Shown here piece by piece: positions 50,681 through 58,985 of a stretch of 64,000 nucleotides of DNA; within the stretch, counting starts at the first letter, position 1, and every line of letters starts with the position of its first letter. A program made the translations under genes and the position numbers. Under the pieces are notes generated by a model that ran no database searches, was not told the origin of the DNA, and saw nothing but the letters and a program-made list of their open reading frames with translations. The stretch is taken from assembly GCA_001311805.1 (NCBI GenBank), contig BBCA01000009.1, positions 1-64,000 on the forward strand, given 5' to 3'. Source of the DNA: Lentibacillus juripiscarius JCM 12147 (GTDB taxonomy: Bacteria; Bacillota; Bacilli; Bacillales_D; Amphibacillaceae).

Positions 50681-51055
50681 AGACTATAAGCGGGCAGTCT
50701 CCAGGTTAAATGAAGGAACGAGTTTAGAAATAAAAGATGATATTGTGTATGATGGCGTTATTCAACGTTTTGAATTCACCTTTGAACTAAGCTGGAAACT
50801 AATGAAGGATTTTCTGGAGTATACAGGATTAACGGAACTTAGAAGCCCAAGGGGAACCATTCGTGAAGCTTATGCTTATGGCCTAATCGATGATGGCGAT
50901 CAATGGATTGACATGATGGTAGACAGAAACAAAACTTCCCACCTATATGACGAAGAAGAGTCCAGAGTTATCTATGAAAAATAAAATATCATCATACTGG
51001 ATTACTAATGGAATTTGGAGATAAAATAGAACAAGAAATAACAAAAGTCAAGTAG
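50649..51055 (+). CDS. hepT: HepT-type HEPN toxin (HI0074 family; 3' frameshift)
   Basis: About 135 residues, helical bundle of the nucleotidyltransferase substrate-binding/HEPN family. RLYERLEDYKRAVSRLNEGT at the start, FEFTFELSWKLMKDFLEYTG in the middle, SPRGTIREAYAYGLIDDGDQ, and WIDMMVDRNKTSHLYDEEES. RNKTSHLY is an exact RX4HXY motif, the ribonuclease site whose Tyr is AMPylated in HepT. The frame ends early at an A5 run near 50977; one A restores YHHTGLLMEFGDKIEQEITK to a stop at 51055. ATG with GAAGGGG upstream, inside mntA. Confidence 0.85.
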
Positions 51056-51118
51056 ACCACAACTTTAGGAAAAGACGGAAAGAATAAAACAATTCATCCG
51101 TGTTATTTCCAACAGCAA

Positions 51119-51322
51119 TCACCCCTGCCTTACAAGCTGAACACCCATTATTTCAAAATGATGATCAAATGCAAAGATTTTTTGGATTTGCTGTTCTTTC
51201 ATCATTGCCACACTTAATGCGTCACAATATGAAATTTTGTGATTACTGTATTGCTCAAGAATTTGCAGGGTACTTTTTCTAATTGACGGTGTAACATTCG
51301 CAACATTCCGTATATCTCCCAA
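51119..51322 (-). pseudogene. PIN-domain toxin, C-terminal remnant
   Basis: The frame gives NVTPSIRKSTLQILEQYSNH, KISYCDALSVAMMKEQQIQK and IFAFDHHFEIMGVQLVRQG, the second half of a VapC-type PIN ribonuclease with the Asp of SYCDAL and the Asp of FAFDHHF. The first half, with the leading VDT-type Asp strand and the conserved Glu (about 75 residues), is absent; the sequence upstream is instead the end of the RHH antitoxin. This cannot be repaired by single-base changes, so the toxin is truncated by deletion. Confidence 0.65.
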
Positions 51323-51557
51323 AGATAGTAATCATGGTTTGCCGACAAATCCTCTGTAGTATCAAACGTATTTCGCTCCGCCTCGTTTGCCATTTGCAGC
51401 AAAGGGTTTTCCTTCTTTAAATTTTTTACACATACTCCCGAACGGCTTCCCTTACAATTTCCGTTTCTGACAAACCTTTACTTTGAGCCAAATCTTTTAA
51501 AACCTTCTCATCCTCTTTTGTTACATGAAATTGCTTCCGTTTCATTGGATTCTCCAT
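51214..51557 (-). CDS. Ribbon-helix-helix (CopG-type) antitoxin (frameshifted, 3' end fused to PIN remnant)
   Basis: KRKQFHVTKEDEKVLKDLAQ then SKGLSETEIVREAVREYV is an RHH DNA-binding domain (beta strand, two helices). An A6 run near 51423 breaks the frame; repaired, it continues as KNLKKENPLLQMANEAERNT, FDTTEDLSANHDYYLWEIYG, a typical toxin-binding tail. The natural end is lost where the deletion joins PIN sequence, so the frame reads on to 51214 out of phase with the remnant. ATG at 51557 with GGAGGGG 6 bases upstream. It may still bind its operator. Confidence 0.7.
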
Positions 51558-51568
51558 AACGAGCCCCT

Positions 51569-51608
51569 CCTACACACAAATTATATAATAGGTGTGTAGG
51601 TGAATCAA
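51569..51608 (-). promoter_or_regulatory. Promoter and operator of the RHH antitoxin
   Basis: CCTACACAC and GTGTGTAGG are perfect 9-base inverted arms (51569-51577 and 51592-51600), 14 bases apart. On the minus strand TTGATT-17-TATAAT overlaps them, with the -10 box between the arms. Classic layout for RHH self-repression. Confidence 0.8.
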
Positions 51609-51709
51609 ATTTGTTATTTGTTAATATGGTCAACGCAGGCATACAATTTAATCTCCCCATTTCCTAACGCTGATGATAGGTATATAATCAAACGGAAAGG
51701 GTGAATGTT

Positions 51710-52070
51710 ATGTATCTTATTGTAGAAGACAAAATCAGAGAGGCAATCAAGAATGGTGACTTTGACGACCTGCCAGGCAAGGGGGAAAAGCTGAATCTGC
51801 GAGATGATTTGCCGGGACTGTCGCCGGAATTGAATCAGGCATATAAAATATTAAAGAATGCCGGCTTTGTCCCCGATAAGAATGAGGAAAAAAGACAGGC
51901 AAAAGCACCACCGCCGGGGATTTGATGACGTACGCAACCGGTGAAGAGCAAAACAGCAAGGGAAAGAAACAAAAAGAAGTTGACGAACTGGTACAAAAAG
52001 AAAACTGCATCGCAATTCGGCCTACCCATCCTACCGAAACAAGATATTCAAAAAACTGTGCGGCAGATGA
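51710..52070 (+). CDS. DUF1992 family protein (DnaJ-homologue type; frameshifted)
   Basis: About 120 residues. The N-terminal VEDKIREAIKNGDFDDLPGK and LNQAYKILKNAGFVPD are the DUF1992 signature, a small cytosolic helical domain named in databases as DnaJ homologue subfamily C member 28-like. After the A-run near 51890 the frame is lost; the conserved end RNSAYPSYRNKIFKKL is readable to a stop at 52070, with at least two indels between. ATG at 51710 after AAAGGGTG. Function unknown. Confidence 0.72.
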
Positions 52071-52112
52071 TTGGTGTGAAAATGCTTCAGCTCCCCATTG
52101 TTCGGGCACCAG

Positions 52113-52537
52113 TCATCTCCCTTTTCCTTTCTTTTTCATGACATATAAAACATGATAATAAATAAGTGCAGCAATCAGCCCATAAACAAAATAGCCTATT
52201 AATTCTTGCGGAATCAGGTAAAGTTCCCCTTCTGCTGCTGCCAGCACCATTATATAAACAAATGAAGCGATGACTCCCGCCAGACCATAGAAACCTGCCC
52301 TTGCCACATACCGTGCAAAGCCTGTAGAATTACGCAGCCATTTGCTGGTCACTTTATCAATCAGAAGTGAGAACGAAATTCCACCAATGACATACACAGG
52401 TGCCGCATACGCCCCCAAAAATAGCATCGGAAGCCATAAAGATACAGCACTTTTCTCTGGTGCCGTTATAAAACTGGTCACGCCCATCAAAAACCAAATA
52501 AACAAGTCGAAATAACTGCAGCAACGATTCTTCTCAT
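52113..52537 (-). CDS. Four-span membrane protein, unknown (5' frameshift)
   Basis: About 142 residues. RRIVAAVISTCLFGFLMGVT starts at ATG 52537 with GGGGGG upstream; a T-run near 52490 breaks the frame, after which SLWLPMLFLGAYAAPVYVIG, FYGLAGVIASFVYIMVLAAA and ELIGYFVYGLIAALIYYHVL follow, with a basic tail (KKKGKGR). Four membrane segments in all. An open frame upstream to 52688 in the other phase is probably not coding. Family not recognised. Confidence 0.55.
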
Positions 52538-52712
52538 CCGTACCCCCCCAGACCATGTAAAAAGCTCGGCACCATAGCAGTTTCATTTTAACCGGTGGGC
52601 ACTGGAAAACAATCATGGATAACAAAGGGTGTACCTCAAAAACAACTATTTTTTGATCCATAATAAAACCCCCTTGATATTGGTCCAAAGGGGCAAGGCA
52701 CTTGGTCTGAAA

Positions 52713-53724
52713 TTAATTGTTACTTCCTTTTGACAATTGCGTTCTGTCTTCCATTTGTGGCGGTTCCTCTGTCCATCCATACTTAATCATAAGATCCCCA
52801 CCGTCATTAGCAAAATTAAAGACATCCTTGGCAATCATGGCCATTTTTAGTGGAAGGTCTTTCCGTAAACTAAAGGATGTCCCAATCATGTTGCTCCCAA
52901 GTCCAAAGCTTGTCAGTAGCGATGTATTATACATCATGAGCTTATCGGAAAAGGGAGCTTTTGTAGAGTCTGTCACAAGCCCGGCCGACGTCATTGGAAC
53001 GTTGACATCGCTCTCCAGAAGTACATCACTAAATTTCGAAATAATTTTTGGACAATTCCTTCCCGCGGTAGAAATACTTTTGGACTTGCTCTTCCTTTGC
53101 AACCTGTGCAAAGCCAGTCATTAGCTTCATGCCGGTCACATTTGACTCAATCCCCTGATAAATATAGGCGACCTCAACGGTGTTCAGACTTCTTTTATGA
53201 CCAGTTACAGCAAGTCCTGACCGGTAGTCTTTTTGTTTTGCGAACACGGCCTCTTCAGGCATATTGACTGCAGGTGATTTAGGGAGAACTCCCTTTTCCA
53301 ACAAAAACTGTGTTGTTTTTTCACTGTACTCTTCGGCAAACGAGGAACTGCGCCTATAAAGATCCATCAAGTCTTTCCGGTAACTCATGCCCAAATGGAG
53401 CGCATGAATTCCTGATGCAATCTTCATCATCGTTCGGAGATACATTATGCTGTACACGTCATCAAACAATGGCGGGGCCTGTAGAATCACGTCATTTTCC
53501 GTGAATCCTACTGGAACTGCTGCCTTTTCCTGTCTGAAGGTATTCGCGAATTCCGTAACAAATTCACTTTCCTTATCATAGAAAGTCTGTAATATTTCCA
53601 ACGCTTCCGGATCTTTAACATGGGTTAAGAAATGTTCTGTTACCCGAAGCATCATGGTCTTTTTTTGATAAACAATCCAGAGTGTCGCAAGTTCAGAAGA
53701 TGAAACCGGCACATGTACGGCCAT
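52713..53724 (-). CDS. DUF3231 family protein (frameshifted)
   Basis: About 337 residues made of two related helical halves, as in DUF3231. First half: SSSELATLWIVYQKKTMMLR, FTENDVILQAPPLFDDVYSI and HLGMSYRKDLMDLYRRSSSF. Second half: GHKRSLNTVEVAYIYQGIES, EVQKYFYRGKELSKKIISKF and LTSFGLGSNMIGTSFSLRKD. One break near 53045. Four-helix ferritin-like bundles are likely; the family is common in spore formers and has no assigned function. ATG with GAAGGAGTGG upstream. Single gene. Confidence 0.8.
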
Positions 53725-53928
53725 TTTACCACTCCTTCAAAATCTTAAGTATAATCATTCACTTTTCCTATATCCCACGAGAAAACAGCCCCGACAAAAC
53801 TGCAAGCTTACAATTTAAGCTCCCCCATTGTCATAAAAAGTATACAATCAGACAAATGCTAATTGGTTGCATTAAAATTCAGGATACGATAGCCTTCATT
53901 ATAGATGATAATGTGAAATGAGGTCGTC

Positions 53929-54473
53929 ATGTTGAAACTTATCGGGATATCAGGGGCACTGGCCGGTGACAAAACATCTTTAGCTGTCAGCGACGTTTTA
54001 ACCGCAGCTAAACATCTTGACTCAGCCATACAAACGGAGTTATTGGACTTGAGGGAATATGAGGTTGAATTTGCTACTGGAGCACCGTTAGTGGATTATA
54101 ATGATGATACTTGGAACGTTGTAAATACAATGTTGTCTGCCGATTTTCTGGTATTTGGCACACCAATTTATCAAGCATCCATTTCGGGCGCATTAAAAAT
54201 CTGTTGGACCTTTTTCCCGAAAATGCCTTCAAGAATAAAGTAACAGGTATTGTAGCAACCGGATGGTCTGACAAACATTTTCTAGTACCGGAATATCAGT
54301 TAAAACCAGTCCTTTCCTACTTTAAAGGCCTAATACCAGCAGGGAACGTCTTCATCCATAATGATGCCTTCAACGAAGAAAGTGATGAAATTATCGACCG
54401 TGATGTTTCCGGGAGAATTCAAAACCTTGCCGATGAAATGATTTATCTGCAACGGGCGATTCTTAACAGATAA
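53929..54473 (+). CDS. NADPH-dependent FMN reductase family protein, second copy (frameshifted)
   Basis: About 181 residues, paralogue of the gene at 46914. LIGISGALAGDKTSLAV is the FMN loop; SADFLVFGTPIYQASISGAL, then after a break near 54200 NLLDLFPENAFKNKVTGIVA and FLVPEYQLKPVLSYFKGLIP. ATG with GAGGTC upstream. Likely reduces flavin or quinones with NAD(P)H. The two copies share the FGTPIxQASIxGxLK and PExQLKPxLSY blocks, so they arose by duplication and diverged. Confidence 0.82.
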
Positions 54474-54509
54474 GGGCTGCAACGTGCCATGCGTTATTTT
54501 AACTTTTAT

Positions 54510-54842
54510 CTAAGGTGCAAATCCGTAAAAAATTAATGTGAATGCAAAGAAAGATACATAACCTATTACAATTAGGACAGCTATTGATAACAACAACATC
54601 GTAACTCTCAACTGGGTTTGAGCAAATAATGTTTGAGCCAGTCTAAATAACTTATAAACGATCAAGATGAATAACGGGATAATATATAAGTATGAAAAGG
54701 TACTAACCCAATCAAAGTGCTTTTGGAATCCATTGTCTAAAACAGGTCCATCGTGTAAATGAAACTTAGATGAAATGTACATACTGCCGACCCTAAATAT
54801 AATGGAAAGCAAGGCAAAATAGGCAAGGGAGACAAATCTCAT
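54510..54842 (-). CDS. Three-span membrane protein, unknown
   Basis: Intact, 110 residues: FVSLAYFALLSIIFRVGSMY, a polar loop with KFHLHDGPVLDNGFQKHFD, then WVSTFSYLYIIPLFILIVYK and VTMLLLSIAVLIVIGYVSFF. Its ATG lies in the stop of the 24-residue frame upstream (ATGA), so translation is coupled. No family recognised. Confidence 0.6.
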   Translation of the reverse strand: MRFVSLAYFALLSIIFRVGSMYISSKFHLHDGPVLDNGFQKHFDWVSTFSYLYIIPLFILIVYKLFRLAQTLFAQTQLRVTMLLLSIAVLIVIGYVSFFAFTLIFYGFAP

Positions 54843-54913
54843 ACTTCTTTTTTCACCTTTGAGAAGTAGATAAACAAGGAATAAAAAATAATTAAAACAA
54901 TCATTTTAAACAT
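54839..54913 (-). CDS. 24-residue membrane peptide, translationally coupled
   Basis: ATG at 54913 after GAGGTGAAAGAA. KMIVLIIFYSLFIYFSKV is a single membrane helix followed by KKEV. Its TGA overlaps the ATG of the 110-residue membrane protein. A small subunit or a leader peptide. Confidence 0.5.
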   Translation of the reverse strand: MFKMIVLIIFYSLFIYFSKVKKEV

Positions 54914-54996
54914 TTCTTTCACCTCAAACTCAGCAATCCCTGCCAGGGAAATTTTGTTAAGGCATCCAAAGATAACATATGAGTGCAAGACCAGTT

Positions 54997-55237
54997 TTAA
55001 ACCAAAAAGTTTGGTAAGGATGTTTTATTAATTCCGCCTTCTTTAAAAATTCGAAGCAATCAATAAAGCTATGCCGGCAATAATCAGTGGAAATTGATAT
55101 CGCAGTAAAGATTCCCTGAATTTCCTCTACCCCAAACTATACTTCATGCCTTTGACTCGGCCTTCCAGTTTGTCAACCTAAATTATCAAATAAAATATTC
55201 CTGCTAACACCACGACCTCTATGAAAGGAAAATCCAT
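54997..55237 (-). CDS. Small membrane protein, unknown (several frameshifts)
   Basis: ATG at 55237 after AGAAGGTGG. DFPFIEVVVLAGIFYLI is a membrane segment; in other phases follow DKLEGRVKGMKYSLG, RKFRESLLRYQFPLIIAGIA and LLIASNFKEGGINKTSLPNF. Joining these needs three indels, giving about 80 residues with two helices. The assembly is my reconstruction. Confidence 0.4.
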
Positions 55238-55386
55238 CTGAAGCCACCTTCTTTCATTACTTTTTTTCATTTGGTATTAGTACCTTTAGTCCCATTTTTT
55301 ACGGGATAGATAAATCTAATATAGCACAATCGGCAAATGAGAGGAAACTGATATATTTTTTTCACCTTGGAACCATTATAGCTAAC

Positions 55387-55964
55387 TTATTCTTCGTTCA
55401 CGGCTACATGTTCATTTAAAACACTATTCAACTTCTCTTTTATTTCATCTGTGGTAACAATACAACTTATATAATGAAATTTCGCCTTAACCCTTAATTC
55501 ATATTTATCATTAACTTCTTTTGAAAAGCCGTAGTATTTATGATTCATATCAATACGGACAAATTCAAATGACTTTATTTTCCCCCAAGCTATAAAGCGG
55601 GTTCCACAAAGTATCCCATCATCAAGTACAGCGAATAAATCAAGAAAGTTATATGTATGGAGTAAGGGGAGAAAAATTAACGGATAAAATGACAACTCAA
55701 ATTCCTTTAAACATGTTCCAATGAAAAACATAACAAACATAAACAAAAGTGTTAGAGAATACATAATAATTCCCGCCTTTTGTTCAGAATACGTCGGGAA
55801 CTTAACCGTTCTCTGTTGATAGGTTCTAATGGCCGCAATCTCCTCTTGCGTTGTTGGTAAAATAACATCTTTTTCGTCTTTCTCATTTTTAATAAGACTT
55901 GAATAAACCTGTAACCATAGTACCCAATAACAATTAAAAATAATAGACTCAAAAATAATCTCAA
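55387..55964 (-). CDS. Membrane protein, unknown (frameshifted)
   Basis: About 192 residues. TTG at 55964 after AGGGGTG; LRLFLSLLFLIVIGYYGYRF is the first membrane segment, then a very basic stretch (QQRKRRLRPLEPINRERL), and after a break near 55770 LTLLFMFVMFFIGTCLKEF with SFYPLIFLPLLHTYNFL. The soluble end has FAVLDDGILCGTRFIAWGKI, reminiscent of PH-like DUF5673 proteins where a strand-rich domain follows membrane helices. Identity uncertain. Confidence 0.5.
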
Positions 55965-55991
55965 TTTAAATTCACCCCTTTTGTCTAACAA

Positions 55992-56230
55992 TCTGTGTGA
56001 TTTAACCTAATTCTTTTAAGACAGTCGGTTTCCTTCCAAGTGTAGCCTTTCAAATCCTCCCATCCCAGTCATTACAACTTCCATATTCTCATGAAAAATT
56101 TATACCAATCAATAGATAAATCCTGCGATAACGATAATCAGATAACCAATGGAAATGAAATTGCAAGGAACAAACCTGGAATATCTCCTATAATCCACAA
56201 TGTACTATTATTACAGTAAAAATATACAAA
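55992..56230. other. Intergenic stretch with a possible tiny membrane frame
   Basis: About 240 bases. On the minus strand GDIPGLFLAISFPLVI and, in another phase, LIIVIAGFIY could form a two-helix peptide of about 35 residues (near 56110-56200), but no start signal is clear. Confidence 0.3.
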
Positions 56231-56265
56231 AGGCTGATATTATAATTGATACGCAATATCAGCCT
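56231..56265 (-). terminator. Rho-independent terminator
   Basis: AGGCTGATATT pairs with AATATCAGCCT over a 13-nt loop; on the minus strand TTTTGTATATTTTT follows. Ends the HepT-fragment transcript. Confidence 0.65.
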
Positions 56266-56322
56266 GAATAAATATATTTCTTTTTCAAAACGGATTCTTT
56301 TGAATTACCCTAAAATTACGTT

Positions 56323-56506
56323 CTACGGGTATTTTTGATCAAACTTTATTTTCTTTGGTGCTTCCCCCGTTATAGCATCTTAATGACCGCATCGAAAACT
56401 AAATCATTATCTAAAAAATCGTCATAGGATATTCCTCTAGTGAATCTCTCCACTTTAACTGCAGCGGATAAAATATCTTCTAAAAAACTCTAGGCTCCCT
56501 CTGCAT
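56323..56506 (-). pseudogene. HepT (DUF86) HEPN toxin fragment
   Basis: ATG at 56506 with AAGGGGTG upstream. Repairing a T-run near 56484 and one base near 56370 gives QREPRVFLEDILSAAVKVER, FTRGISYDDFLDNDLVFDAV and IKNAITGEAPKKIKFDQKYP, the N-terminal two thirds of a DUF86 HepT protein (YLEDIL, YTxGxSxxxFLxD, RDAVI, GEAxKKI). It stops right after DQKYP, so the C-terminal helix with the RX4HXY active site, about 45 residues, is missing. No MNT partner gene is adjacent. Truncated relic. Confidence 0.65.
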
Positions 56507-56565
56507 GTATAGCACCCCTTAAAATACTGGGTCTTAAAGCGGGTTTAAACTAACCGAAAATATTC

Positions 56566-58367
56566 CTACTCCACCGTTACACTTTTAGCTAAATTTCTCG
56601 GTTTATCCACATCACAATCGCGATGCAATGCTGCATAGTAGGCAAGTAACTGCATAGGCACGGCACTGGCAAGCGGTGTCAGCAGTTCATGTACACGGGG
56701 AAGAACAAAGGCATCCGTGTCCTGTTCTAAGCCTTTCATGCTGAAAATCATGTCATTGGCACCGCGTGCAACGACTTCCTGTACATTGCTGCGGATGGAG
56801 TAATTGACATTTTCTTGTGTTGCAAGTGCAATAACAGGCGTTCCTTTTTCAATTAATGCAATCGTGCCATGTTTCAGTTCACCGCCGGCAAAGCCTTCTG
56901 CCTGAACGTAAGAGATTTCTTTCAGTTTCAGCGCTCCCTCCAGACAGACAAAGTAATCCGTGCTGCGTCCGATGAAGAAAGCATTCCGGGTGGTGCCAAG
57001 ATTTTCACGGACCAGTGCCTCGATTGCTTCTTTCTGGTCGGTCAGAACTTCCATAGCATTAGCGGCAATGGCCAGTTCCTGCATTGGGTCGAAGTCCAAT
57101 TCCAAACCTTTTGCACGTGCAGTGCCGACTGCAAGGATGGCCAGAACAGCAATTTGAGCGGTATATGCTTTTGTTGACGCTACCGCAATTTCCGGTCCGG
57201 CATGCAAATGCAGTGTGAAATCTGCTTCACGAGAAAGGGTGGAACCAGGCACATTTGTAATCGTCAGTGCCGGGTGTCCCATTTCTTTCATTTTTACTAA
57301 TACGGAGCGGCTGTCCGCTGTTTCCCCGCTTTGGGAGATGAACACAAATAACGGCTTTTCCGATAATAGCGGCATATTATAGGAAAATTCGCTTGCCACA
57401 TGAACTTCCACCGGTATACCAGCCATTTTTTCCAAGAACTGTTTACCGACAAGTCCGGCATGATAACTGGTACCCGCTGCGATAATATAGATACGGTCAC
57501 ATGCCATCATGGCGCGCTGTACATCCTCATCCAGTTTCAGATTATCGCGTTCATCCTGGTATTCCTGAATGATGCGGCGCATAACAAACGGCTGTTCATC
57601 AATTTCTTTCAGCATGAAGTGTGGATATGTCCCTTTTTCCGTATCGGTTACATCGATTTGGGCTGTGAATGGGCTGCGGCTCACATCGGTTCCATCTAGT
57701 TTCTGCACTTTCACGAAATGGCGATTAACCAGAACAATCTCCTGGTCATAGATTTCCAAATACTGATCGGTCTCTTTCAGTGTGGCCATAGCGTCACTGG
57801 CAACAACATTAAACCCATCACCAAGACCGACGAGCAATGGACTCTTATTCTTAGCTACATAAATCGTATCATGGTCTTCTCTGTCGATTAGAGCAACCGC
57901 ATAGGATCCTTTTAAAAGGCTAATTGTCTGACGGAATGCTTCCAGTGTTTCTCCATACTTCTCAGCATTCTTTTCCATGAGCTGCACGATGATTTCGGTA
58001 TCCGTTTCACTGCCAAAAGCAACTCCGTCGAGATAATCCCTTTTCAAATCCAAATAATTTTCAATAACCCCGTTATGGACAATGGCAAATCTGCCAGAAG
58101 TGCTTTGATGCGGGTGTGCATTCTCTGCACTTGGGGCACCGTGTGTAGCCCAGCGCGTATGACCTATTCCGACTGTTGACGCAGCCGCATGATTCACGTG
58201 GCTGCGCAGTGCGGCAATACGTCCTTTCACTTTAAATAAATTAATATTTTCATTATCCATTAACGCAATGCCGGCCGAATCATAACCACGGTATTCGAGT
58301 TTTCCAGCCCATTCAGTAAAATATCCAGTGAATTATTCTGTCCAATATATCCTACAATTCCACACAT
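56566..58367 (-). CDS. glmS: Glutamine-fructose-6-phosphate aminotransferase GlmS (5' frameshift)
   Basis: About 601 residues. Makes glucosamine-6-phosphate from fructose-6-phosphate and glutamine, the first step to UDP-GlcNAc. N-terminal Cys nucleophile in [12 protein letters not shown]; glutaminase motifs [20 protein letters not shown] and ALIDREDHD; two SIS domains with [15 protein letters not shown] and the ending [20 protein letters not shown] and KSVTVE. A T4 run near 58300 breaks the frame; one base restores [20 protein letters not shown]. Because GlmS is normally essential, a real null here is unlikely. ATG with AGGAGGAAG. Controlled by a glmS ribozyme upstream. Confidence 0.95.
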
Positions 58368-58388
58368 GTCGCTTCCTCCTTGGATTGC

Positions 58389-58474
58389 AAGGGGCAGCAA
58401 CCGGCCATGTTCTATTTTCGAGCATGAAAGAGGTTTGTCCTCCGACTTCATTTCGGGGCTTGTTGCTGCCCCTT
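58389..58474 (-). promoter_or_regulatory. Long hairpin in the glmS leader between ribozyme and RBS
   Basis: AAGGGGCAGCAAC and GTTGCTGCCCCTT are perfect 13-base complementary arms (58462-58474 and 58389-58401). The loop contains a second stem, with ATGAA/TTCAT and GAGG/CCTC. The 5' arm can instead pair locally as GGGGC with GCCCC, so two structures exclude each other. The 3' arm ends 8 bases before the AGGAGG of glmS. Confidence 0.6.
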
Positions 58475-58489
58475 TCCCGTGTTTTTAGT

Positions 58490-58645
58490 CCATCTTCTCC
58501 AATCCTTTGTACAGCAAGTCGCCTAGCTGTTTTCGGAAAAGAGGTAACAGCTGAGATGTGCAGCCGGGAGGTATCCGCCGATTGATTTCGATAACCTCCT
58601 CCTCGTCAACTATTTCCATTACCGTACAGAAATAGTCCAGGCGCT
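58490..58645 (-). ncRNA. glmS ribozyme
   Basis: On the minus strand the leader shows the conserved cleavage context AGCGCCTGGACT (cut between 58645 and 58644), TTGACGAGGAGGAGGTTATC, GGCGGATACCTCCCGG, and P3/P4-type pairing with CAGCTGTTACC and GAAAACAGCTAGGCGAC. Self-cleavage when glucosamine-6-phosphate binds leads to mRNA decay, lowering GlmS. The segment TCGAAATCAATCGGCGG seems to have one more A than usual, which may be another base-calling error. Confidence 0.88.
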
Positions 58646-58730
58646 TTATTTAATATTCGTGGCTTCTGCCCGCCTTTCCATTTTTGAATAAAACCACCCA
58701 TGTTTCAATAGTCAAAACAGGGCTTTCTAC

Positions 58731-58759
58731 ATTTTAAACGAGACAGTTGGGATGGTCAA
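58731..58759 (-). promoter_or_regulatory. Sigma-A promoter of glmS
   Basis: Minus strand TTGACC, 17 bases, TAAAAT; about 85 bases before the ribozyme cleavage site. Confidence 0.65.
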
Positions 58760-58985
58760 TCACTTTTTGGAGGGTGAGTGATATTATGTGTATGCATCCA
58801 TCTGTAATTTGTTCTTTTAAGCAGGAACAAAGAACATACCATTAGCAAAAGACCTTCTTGCCCTTATAATCGAATCGGTGTTTCAAAAAGTGCCATGGAC
58901 ACATTTTCAGATCTGCATACGATTATACTCATAAGAAGGTAGGCAGATAACCATTTGAAATAGATCCACCTGCCCTGACAACCGT
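58760..58985. other. Intergenic region between the S9 peptidase stop and the glmS promoter
   Basis: About 225 bases, no gene or clear terminator seen. Confidence 0.35.

Noticed and set aside
52538..52688. N-terminal extension of the four-span membrane protein at 52.1 kb
   Set aside because: The open phase upstream does not continue a membrane protein pattern, while ATG 52537 with a G-rich site and a repaired frame does.
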